NCBI RefSeq assembly: GCF_963678975.1
Contig: NC_089277.1
Span: 21,731,440 to 21,795,439, forward strand
DNA from: Dysidea avara
Lineage: Eukaryota > Porifera > Demospongiae > Dictyoceratida > Dysideidae
Direction of reading: 5' to 3'
Length of the DNA stretch: 64,000 nucleotides
The notes beneath the pieces are model-generated. The model made no database searches. It was not told the DNA's origin and saw nothing but the letters and a program-made list of their open reading frames with translations. The position numbers and the translations under genes were made by a program. Shown in pieces: positions 54,430 through 64,000 of the stretch; position 1 is the stretch's first letter, and each line of letters opens with the position of its first letter.

Positions 54430-57400
54430 CATGGTGGTTTCTTTGTAACTGAACACTCTACAAGGTGACTTCTTCTAATTGCTCTCTCTACAGGGTGAAT
54501 TGTTTGTAGCTGAACGATCTACAAGGTAACTTCTTCTAGCTGATCTCTCTACAGGTGATGTGTTTGTAGCTGAATTTTGTATAGGTGATTTGTTTGCAGC
54601 TGAGCTCTTTACAGAATGGTTTCTTTGTAGCTGAACTCTCTAAAAGGTAACTTCTTCTAACTGATCTTTCTACAGGGCAATTTGTTTCTGGCAGAATTTT
54701 CTACAGGGTGATTTCTTTGCAGCTGAACTCTCTACATGGTGGTTTCTTTGTAGCTGAACTCTCTACAAGGTAATTTCTTCTAGCTGATCTCTCTACAGGG
54801 AGATTTGTTTGTAGCTGAACTATCTACAAGGTAACTTCTTATAGCTGATCTCTACAGGGTGATTTGTTCGTAGTTGAATTCTGTACAGGTGATTTGTTTG
54901 CAGCTGAGCTCTTTACAAAATGGTTTCTTTGTAGCTGAACTTTCTCCAAGGTAAGTTCTTCTAACTGATCTTTCTACAGGGTGATTTGTTTGTAGCTGAA
55001 CTATCTACAAGGTAATTTCTTCTAGCTGATCTCTCTACAGGGCGATTTGTTTGTAGCTGAATTCTGTACAAGTGATTTGTTTGCAGCTGAGCTCTTTACA
55101 GAATAGTTTCTTTGTAGCTGAACTCTCTACAGGGTGATTTGTTTGTAGCTGAAATCCCTACAAGGTAACTTCTTCTAGCTGATCTCTCTACAGGGTGATT
55201 TGTTTGTAGCTGAACTCTCTACAGGTGATTTGTTTGTAGCTGAACTCTACAAGGTGATACTTCTAGGTGATTTCTCTACAGGATTCCTTGTTTCTAACTG
55301 AACTCTCAACAGGGTGATCTGTTCATAGCTGAACTTTCTACTGGGTGATTTGTTTGCAGCTGAACTCTCTAAATGGTGGTTTCTTTGTAGCTGAACTCTC
55401 TACAATGTGACTTCTTCTAGCTGAACTCTCTACAAGGTGACTTGTTTCTAGCTGATCTCTCTACAGGGTGACTTGTTTCTAGCTGAACTCTCTACAGGTG
55501 ATTTGTTTGTAGCTGAACTCTCTACATGGTGGTTTCGTTGTAGCTGAACTCTCTACAAGGTAACTTCTTCTAGCTGATCTTTTTCACTGCATATTTGTTT
55601 GTAGCTGAGTTCTCTACAGGGTGATTTGTTTGCAGCTGAACTCTCTACATGGGAGTTTCATTGTAGCTGAACTCTCTACAATGTGACTTCTTCTAGCTGA
55701 ACTCTCTACGGGTGACTTGTTTCTAGCTGAACTCTCTACAGGTGATTTGTTTGCAGCTGAACTCTCTACATGGTGGTTTCTTTGTAGCTGAACTCTCTAC
55801 AAGGTAACTTCTTCTAGCCGATCTTTCTACAAGGTGATTGAGTTTTTTGCAGCTGAACTCTTTACATGGTGGTTGCTTTGTAGCTGAACTCTCTAAAAGG
55901 TGACTTCTTCTAGCTGAACTCTCTACAGGATGATTTGTTTGCAGCTGGATTCTCTACGTGGTAGTTTCTTTGTAGCTGAACTCTCTACAATGTGACTTCT
56001 TCTAGCTGAACTCTCTACAGGGTGACTTGTTTCTAGCTGATCTCTCTACAGGGTGACTTGTTTCTAGCTGAATTCTCTACAGGTGATTTGTTTGCAGCTG
56101 AACTCTCTACATGGTGGTTTCTTTGTAGCTGAACTCTCTACAAGGTAACTTCTTCTAGCTGATCTTTCTACAGGGTGATTTGTTTGTAGCTGAATTCTCT
56201 ACAGGGTGATTTATTTGCAGCTTAACTCTCTACAAGGTGACTTCTTCTAGCTGAACTCTCTACAGAGTGATTGATTTTTTTTGCAGCTGAACTCTCTACA
56301 TGGTGGTTTCTTTGTAACTTAACTCTCTACAGGGTGATTTGTTTGTAGCTGAACTCTCTACAGGGTGATCTGTTCATAGCTGAACTCCCTATAAAGTAAC
56401 TTCTTCTAGCTAATCTTTCTACAGGGCGATTTGTTTGTAGCTGAGTTCTCTACAGGGTGATTTGTTTGCAGCTGAACTCTACATGGTAGCTTCTTTGTAG
56501 CTCTACAATGTTACTTCTTCTAGCTGAACTCTCTACAAGGTGACTTGTTTCTAGCTGATCTCTCTACAGGGTGACTTGTTTCTAGCTGAACTCTCTACAG
56601 GTGATTTGTTTGCAGCTGAACTCTCTACATGATTGTTTCTTTGTAGCTGAACTCTCTACAAGGTAATTTCTTCTAGCTGATCTCTCTACAGGCCGATTTG
56701 TTTGTAGCTGAACTCTCTACATGATGGTTTCTTTGTAGCTGAACTCTCTACAAGGTGATTTCTTCTATAGCTGATCTTTCTACAGGGTGATTTGTTTGTA
56801 GTTAAACTCTCTACACGATAGATTCTTTGTAGCTGAACTCTCTACAAGGTGATTTCTTCTATAGCTGATCTTTCTACAGGGTGATTTGTTTGTACCTGAA
56901 CTATCTACATGATGGTTTCTTTGTAGCTGAACTCTCTACAAGGTAACTTCTTCTAGCTGATCTCTCTACAGGACAATTTGTTTGTACCTGAACTCTCACA
57001 TGATTGTTTCTTTGAAGCTGAACTCTCTACAAGGTGATTTCTTCTAGCTGATCTTTCTACAGGGTGATTTGTTTGTAGCAGAACTCTCTACAAGGAAACT
57101 TCTTCTAGCTGATCTCTCTACAGGGAGATTTGTTTGTAGCTGAACTCTCTATACATGATTTGTTTGCGGCTGAATTCTCTACATGATGGTTTCTTTGTAG
57201 CTGAACTCTCTACAAGGTAACTTCTTCTAGCTGATCTCTTTACAGGGTGAATTGTTTGTAGCAGAACGATCTACAAGGTAACTTCTTCTTACTTATCTCT
57301 CTACAGGGTGATTTGTTTGTAGCTGAACTTTTTACAAGGAAACCTCTTTTAACTGAGCTCTGTACAGGGTGAATTGTTTGTAGCTGAACTATCTACAAGG

Positions 57401-57862
57401 TAACTTCTTCTAGCTGATCTCTCTACAGGATGATTTGTTTGTAGCTGAACTATCTACAAGGTAACTTCTTCTAGCTGATCTCTCTACAGGGTGATTTGTT
57501 TGTAGCTGAATTCTGTATAGGTGATTTGTTTGCAGCTGAGCTCTTTACAGAATGGTTTCTTTGTAGCTGAACTCTCTACAAGGTAACTTCTTCTAGCTGA
57601 TGTATCTACAGGGTCACTAGTTTGTAGCTGAATTCTCTACATGGTGGTTTCTTTGTAACTGAACTATCTACAAGGTGACATCTTCTAGCTGATCTTTCAA
57701 CAGGGTGATTTGTTTGTATTTGAACTCTCTACAAGAAATCTTCTTCTAACTGATGTTTTAACAGGGTGAATTGTTTGTAGCTGAACTCTCTACAGGGTGA
57801 TTTGTTTGTAGCTGATCTCTATACAGGTTACTTATTTCTAACTGATCTCTTTAATTCTGTTC
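54430..57862. repeat. 3.4-kb minisatellite of ~30-31-bp units
   Basis: About 110 head-to-tail units of the form TAGCTGAACTCTCTACA followed by a variable half. Three common unit types are seen: ...AGGTAACTTCTTC, ...GGGTGATTTGTTTG and ...TGGTGGTTTCTTTG. They often occur in runs that look like a three-unit higher-order repeat of about 92 bp. There is no long open frame, and the units differ by point changes and small indels. Confidence 0.95.
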
Positions 57863-57949
57863 AGGGTGACTGCTCTATTAGGATGACTGCTCTATTAGAG
57901 TATCTCGATCTCGCACTTGCTACACCAAGTTGGATTTCGTGTTATAACT

Positions 57950-58745
57950 CCGTGGATTTAAGTCTGATTCTTCTACACCATTGAAGAGCCTTTCTAAGAT
58001 GATAACTCCATCTGTACAGCGATTTTGAAAGCATTACCCCAAGCGGTTTACCTGGTAGGCGTGGCAAGCATAATAATAATAATAATAATAAAATAAAAAT
58101 ATTAAAAATTAGCTAATCTCGATTGCGTAATTGTTACACACTGTTGATTTTTTCGCTGTATCTTCCTGGTTTTTAGCTCGATTTCTTTCAAACCACAAAA
58201 GGTTTGAGGTTCAATAGTTAACCTATTCACCCACCGATTTTCAGCTTCTTCCCATACGCGGTTTACCCTGTAGGCGTGACAACATATTGGTGTTATTTTT
58301 CGTGCATAATCGCTCATAACTCTTTGTCTGTTTATGGTATTCCAGCCAAAGTTGGTACCGAGATGCGCCTTTATACCCCCCTTCTGTGTGCCAAATTTCA
58401 AGGCAATCGGATAACGCGTTCGAGTTTTATAGCAGTTTTTGTAAGTGTGCGACAAGAAAAAGAAAAATAAGAAGAAGAAGAAGAAGAAGAAGAAGAAAAA
58501 AAACGAAGAAACTCAGCCAATTTTTGAAGTCGCGTATCTCGGGAACGCGCGAAGCGATTTCGCTCAAATTTGGAATGTAGAGTGCTGCAGTTGGGGGGCA
58601 TGTCCACAGCAAAAATCGTCTTGTTTCATCAAGGAAGCACAGAGCTACGGAGGTGCGAAAATTGCGTTTTCTTTCTTCCTGTCAATATACTCACGGGTGT
58701 TACGCGCCGGCTTCTTGGGCCGCACGACACACTACCGTGTGTCTT
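57950..58745. repeat. GC-richer repeat with (TAA)n and (GAA)n internal tails
   Basis: Two pieces share CGGTTTAC followed by TAGGCGTG (near 58036 and 58260). The first ends in a TAA run (58071-58091), and the second ends in a GAA run (58470-58495). A third piece from 58500 has a distinctly higher GC content (CGCGTATCTCGGGAACGCGC). Its short open frames include a lysine run from the microsatellite and no domain I recognise. It resembles the 3' part of a retroelement family, but I cannot assign it. Confidence 0.5.
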
Positions 58746-61313
58746 GATACCTTGGAAGTTTACCAATATAATGCAGAATGCATTGAACAGATTTTCTGCA
58801 GTTGATATATATCACCTAATATACAGGAAAAGTATATGAGTGTATGTAGATTCTCATAATTTACTCTAATAGAGCAGTGACATATTTTAAAGGAACTATC
58901 AAATAAAGTACACTTTAGCAATAGTAATAGAAGCTTTACAGTACAGCGCAAATAGAATACAATTACAAAAAATAATTAACTACTTATGCTGCACTGAAGG
59001 CCTGCTAGTAGCCAATAGAGTGGTCATTAAGATTGTTTGATGTCAATTATTATGTGGCAACCTAACCTCCTGCATGTATGTATCTTGCCAATAATTTATA
59101 ATAGCATCCTGAAATTATATACTTATATATATCAACCACTAGTGGTCAGAGCTTATAGCTAGATATCATCATGAATTCATGATCAGAGCTACACAATGTC
59201 ATGTCCAATTAGTAAAGTGACATTTACGTAAAAGTAGCTAGACGTTATACTTATATATTATAATTATTATTGTTATAGCTGCATTGCCATGTCATTAATT
59301 TTTATGCTGAGTTAAGTGTATTGTAAAAAGAGAAGATATGCTGAATTCTCAGGATAGCTATACTGAGAAGGATGGGAAAAAGTGGTTGGATTAGCCCTTG
59401 AGGACTGTGACAGCATATAGTTACTCTCCCCTTTAGGCCATAATTTGACCTCTGTGGTGCAAGTTGATCTGTTTGTTTGCTCCTCAACCCATATCACACT
59501 TAGATAATTTTAAAATACATGTACTATAACCACCTCTAGGTAAGGTTATGGTATAGACATGTACCTTTGTAGCATTTTACCAAAGAAACCACAGGACTTT
59601 TACCAAGCAGAATAAACTGATCGTGAGGAGTAATGTTCTTTACATTGTCTTTCACGTTTAAAGCATATCAAGACAGTTTTAACTAATTTCTATGGAAGAT
59701 GGTGCAAAAATTATAGCTGTCAAGAAATGGCTGCAATAGTGGTGATGTTAGTAATGACTTAATCACAATGTCATTATTTGAACATCACTGAAGCCATTGC
59801 CAAACTTGACTTAATCCTGGTTGTTGTGAAGGCTGATTCCTTTTTTCACTGCTAGGCTAGCTATCTTAGCCACTTCTTGTAAACCATCAATAAATACAAG
59901 AAATTATGCTGGTTGAACACAGGGGAAATTGTGGATCCCAGGCCATGTGACTCTTCAGACACTTTCTTAGGCTATCTAGGTATTATACTAGCAATTGTTT
60001 TGTACTAGCTAATACTTTGCACTTTTTCAACAGTCTGCCACTATAGAACGTTCAGATTGATTATGATTAAAGGGAGACTACATCAGCTCTAGAGTTAATT
60101 CTACATGCATCTCTCAGTATGGACAACATGCACATGCACAATTGTAAAGGGGGTCGCCATCTTTGAAGGATTATTGTATAGTTATTTATTTTAGATTATG
60201 TAGATTTAGTATTAAGTAATCACTTTGCATCTGTGTGTCACGCTTAGAGTTTCTACACACTATATAAATAAATTTAAAAATAGTGGCAAAGAAGAAAAGC
60301 ACACTGTTAAAACTACCTAAAGATGCTATGGTAGCACCTAGAAGTGCTAAAGTTTGCCTATTTCAGTAAAAAAAAATAGCACCTAGATCTGGAGGTGCTA
60401 CCACAGCACTTCATGTGTTGTGTAAGTATAGTTATAGACTATTGCCTGTTTCTGTCAAAATGTTATGTTCTACGGTTTCTATATTAATGAAAAGTAGCTA
60501 CTGAAAATAGACCTCAGCAGGGTGGATACCGTGTAGGTAATAAAACTGACCATATGCATAAAGATAACTATAAGGTAAAGGCCACTCCAAATAAATTCTC
60601 TGTTTCCCGTCCTAGTTTCAGGTATATTTGCATTAGGGCGGGGGGGTCTATTTCTTATAAGATTGGCTAGCTCTTCAAGCCATTATTTGCCTGACACAGC
60701 CAAAAAGGCTGCATAAAAGCATGCTTAAGCTTGTTCTTTCCTCTGTAAGTTGCAAAAATAGCTCAAACGGGAAGTTTGTGCTGACTTCGTAGCACTGCTG
60801 ACACGTGAGCTGACACTGTTTCAAGAGCCTATTAGTATGCAAGAATAACCCGAAAATAATGAACGAATACGGAATAATAGAATATTTAGTAACCAGATGT
60901 GGGCGGTGGACGGGAAACAGAGAATTTATTTGGAGTGGCGTAAGGTTAGCCTGCTGAATCAAAATTAAAAAAATCAAAGCCCTTTTTTAAGAGTGATAAC
61001 ATGTTTTAGCCACTTTGAAATAATAGCTAGCTCGACATACTGCGCGCTGCAACCCAGGCCAGATAATACTTTGATGCACTCTAGCGACTTGTACCTAGTA
61101 GGCACTGAGCATATATATGCAACAATTATACCTCCCTGCATTGACCTTATACGTATGGACTCACGTGCACACACAAAAAGGCAGACGCCCGGCTTTCTTA
61201 TAAGGATGCTTCAAGCCAGACCGGCCTTCTCTCTAGCTGTACACAATTTAATACATTCCATCTGCGCAAGTGTACTGACCAGACTTATCTTTAGTACGTC
61301 TTTGTAGCTATTA
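58746..61313. other. Intergenic region before kinase 2
   Basis: No supported gene. It contains an imperfect inverted repeat near 60330-60410 (GGTAGCACCTA paired with its inverse), one ACTCTAATAGAGCAGTGA motif at 58863-58880 and the MITE at 60581-60939. The ~300 bp before 61314 presumably hold the promoter of kinase 2. Confidence 0.55.
60581..60939. mobile_element. GGCCACTCC-type MITE upstream of kinase 2
   Basis: GCCACTCCAAATAAATTCTC followed by TGTTTCCCGTCC pairs exactly with GGACGGGAAACA followed by GAGAATTTATTTGGAGTGGC. At 359 bp it is the intact reference for the disrupted copy at 37432-40482. Confidence 0.88.
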
Positions 61314-64000
61314 ATGGCTGTCTCCTCTGGACCCTTAACAAGTTTGTTAGTAAGTGGAGTGAAGGAGACAGGCGTGGAAATTGGAGTGGGAGCTTATGGT
61401 AGAGTGTTTGAAGTGGACTATTGTGGAACGATATGCGCCGCCAAGGAGGTTCATTCTATTCTGCTACGTGACGTAAATCCTGGTGGCTCACTGCGAGTGA
61501 AGGAAAACTTCTTAAGAGAATGTCAGCAATGTGCCGACCTGCGGCATCCAAACGTGGTGCAATTCTTGGGAGTTTACTTCAGGCATGGCACCCCTACACC
61601 CATTATGTTTATGGAGAAGATGAACGAGAGTCTGCGAAAGTCGTTAGAACGTCAACAGAAGATCCCCCTTACAGCCAAGTTGTGTATCCTGGAGGATGTG
61701 TCTCTTGGTCTGAGGTAGGCTACATAGCTAGGTATAGTACGTATGTACAAGTTGAGCTGGATCCTGAAAAACAGCTAAAAATCAAGTGTTTTTTTTTCTT
61801 AAAAGAGTTAACATTCAGCCAACCAGATGATTAGTGGTGACAGCAAAGGTGTCAACAACAGACACATACGATTTGGCTCCATTACAAGTTCGGGTAAGGG
61901 CTGTAATGGACGCTGTACTTTTATGGTTTCCCAATTGGAAATGTATGGTGAAATTTTGATTGGCCATAAATAGTATGTTGGACATTCGAACGAAAAGATT
62001 TTGAAATATTTTTAGCAGATCATGCAAGCTGTACTACAAATGAGCCAAATTTCAAGATCGTGTGTAATTGCATCCATGAGTTATTAAATGTTTTTGAGGA
62101 TTCAGCTCAACGCGTACATACTATAGCTACTCTGTTGCTAGCTATGCATGAATCAATGTGGTGGCTAGTAGACCCTATCCTGTATGTACAATATCATATT
62201 GTACGGTAATAGCTAGCTACTGTGTAAATGACTAGAGATCACAGAGCGGGTTTGCACTTTCTAATCAGCCTCACAATACGTTCATGTTGCTGCTACTCAA
62301 TATTGGTTAGTTGTGCTATAGCTTCCAGTAGGCAGTGTTGGGGTAGTTACTTTTTATAAAAGTAAATCGTTACTTTAGTTACAGTTACATAGCTATTTCC
62401 TTAAAATAAAGTAACTACAGTATTATAATTACTTTGTGTACACTGTCATGTGTGCAGCTACCAACTTATCATGTGATATGATCACCTTGTTGGACAATGC
62501 ATAAATCTTGGCTACAAGAGAAAGCAGCTGGTCAGTAAGATTAATGGGCTTTGTTTACTCCGTTGTGGCTAGGAGTTACTCAGTGGATTAGTAATGAGAT
62601 TTAGTAATAAAATTACTAAATTATTCCTGTTGTTACATTAACGTCATTACTTAGGTAACATGTTACATTTGTAAGTAAAGTAACTTGAGTTACAATATAT
62701 TGCTAGTTTTTATATAAGTGTATTTTGTTATTTACTTAGTTACCACAAGAAGTAATAATATTATGTAACTCATTACATAAGTAACATGTTATTGCAAACA
62801 CTGCTAGTAGGTTGCTACAATTTTTAAAAATTATCCAGTAGAATTTTCTACTGACTGACTGACTGACTGACTGAGTGATACTTCTAAACAAGCAAAACTT
62901 GATACTGGCTAAGGATACAGGATTTATTTTTTCACTGTTTGACGTCGCTTCAGCCTGCCTTTTGGTATACTGCAGTATGTACAATGCATGCTTAATGGAT
63001 TTATCTGTGTCCTCCTTTGTGTCCCATTTATCTTTGCTGACAGTGCAAGGTGTCAATTCATAGTAACATCACATGATGGCTTCCCTACATTTGTATTGGG
63101 AATCATCCGAGTTTTCCGTTGTGACTGGATTTATTGCAGAGGTCCTTCTCGTAGTGTTCTTCATTTGTAAAACTGTAACGGGCTGAACTGAACATAGTTG
63201 AAAATGGAGTGTAATGCAGATGGTCATTTCTGAATGTCACAAGGTATGCAACTGCATTCAATGGGTACAATTAGTACCTGGCAACCTGAACTGTTGCACA
63301 ATATGAAACATCCCTCATGAATATGTACTTAATGAAAACTGTTAAATGGATTTAAAACTACTACAATGGTTTCTGATTACATATTACTGCTGCTACATGT
63401 CAGCTACTGCTTAGGTGAATGCGCTGCAATCAAACCATACTATATGTTATGTAATAAAATATCTCTGAAATGGCATCCCTACGTGTGAAGCATTAAATGT
63501 TTCTGAAAACTGGAACTTTATATTGGTCAAGTTGCATACCAGTTTAAGTACTGTGTCATTTCTTCTTTGTATCTTAGAAACACACACTTTTTGACAGGTA
63601 CTTGCATTCTCACAATCCCCCCATTGTTCATCGTGACTTATCATCAAATAACATTTTGTTGACAACATTTTTACGAGCCAAGATCAGTGATCTGGGAGTA
63701 GCTAAAGTTATTAGACCGGACCATAAAATGTCTCTTACAAAAATACCAGGCACTGTTGATTTCATGCCTCCTGAGGCAATGTCTGACGCTTCATCATTAG
63801 AGTATGGAATTGCTTTGGATGTGTTCTCATTTGGGGCAGTTATGTTACATGTTGCTACCCAAGAATGGCCCAGACCACTAGCAATTAAAATGTATGATAA
63901 ACAGAAAAGGAAGCCTACGGCATTAACTGAAGTTGAGAGGCGTCAACCTTACCTTGATAAGGTAACAGGTGTTACTAGCGATCTCAAGCCCCTGATAATA
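61314..64000 (+). CDS. TKL-like protein kinase, kinase 2 (5' part; runs past window end)
   Basis: Tandem paralogue of the gene at 34293. Exon 1 is 61314-61714 (401 nt, same length and phase as kinase 1 exon 1). Exon 2 starts at 63598 (TTGACAG|GTACTTGC) and is still open at 64000. The encoded part has GVGAYGRV, AAKEV, HRDLSSNN, DLG, MPPE and DVFSFG, so all catalytic landmarks of the paralogue are kept. Exon 1 shares runs of about 40-50 identical bases with kinase 1, while the 1.9-kb intron is unrelated to the 6.0-kb one except for repeats. The tail exons lie outside the window, so presence of the YEE motifs is unknown. Confidence 0.85.
62333..62803. mobile_element. hAT-like MITE in kinase 2 intron 1
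   Basis: It starts CAGTGTTGGGGTAGTTAC and ends TTGCAAACACTG. The flanking octamers CCAGTAGG and CTAGTAGG match at 7 of 8 positions. Same family as 32470-32975. Confidence 0.75.
62820..63250. repeat. Diverged copy of the PDHA1-intron repeat family
   Basis: A GACT tetranucleotide run (62848-62871) is followed by GGCTAAGGATACAGGATT and GTATGTACAATGCATGCTT, as in copies A and B at 14057-16702. Confidence 0.6.

Noticed and set aside
54430-57862. CRISPR-like array of short repeats
   Set aside because: The units are contiguous and degenerate with no constant repeat/unique spacer pattern; the window is plainly eukaryotic.
58445-58747. Open frame with a long lysine run
   Set aside because: The lysines come from the GAA microsatellite in a repeat; no domain is recognisable.

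Overview
This is an A+T-rich, intron-rich animal nuclear window. It holds recognisable metazoan genes: a KRIT1/CCM1 orthologue, a mitochondrial pyruvate dehydrogenase E1-alpha gene, a TRAF-type RING/zinc-finger/MATH gene and two tandem protein kinase genes. KRIT1 restricts the source to animals. The TRAF and kinase styles and the heavy load of short TIR elements suggest an early-branching marine invertebrate, most likely a sponge. The species-level guess is inference only.

Layout. 1-4360 has no gene I can support and is built of short inverted-repeat elements and a SINE-like tail. 4421-7078 (+) is an intronless TRAF-like gene. 8275-21133 (-) is PDHA1 in 11 exons (388 codons), and 21453-32312 (+) is KRIT1 in 19 exons (788 codons). 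These two genes are head-to-head with about 319 bp between start codons. An intron-containing tRNA-Tyr lies antisense within PDHA1 intron 2, next to a decayed tRNA-Tyr copy split by a transposon. 34293-52621 (+) is a TKL-like kinase gene with an acidic, YEE-containing, proline-rich tail. 52622-61313 is intergenic and dominated by a 158-bp-arm hairpin element and a 3.4-kb minisatellite. 61314 onward is a second copy of the kinase gene, cut by the window end.

All exon models were assembled by hand from splice-site phase and protein family knowledge. PDHA1, KRIT1 and kinase 1 each close in frame with no leftover bases. Introns fall into a tiny class (48-63 nt) and a long class filled with MITEs. 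Several MITE families are recognisable by target-site type: TA-flanked (two families), 8-bp TSD hAT-like, and TTAA piggyBac-like. One kinase intron holds a three-level nested insertion with a Helitron-like helicase fragment inside it.

The most unexplained signal is a short motif, ACTCTAATAGARCAGTCA, often preceded by GATCRAGAT. It recurs about twenty times on both strands across the whole window, both inside and outside recognisable elements.
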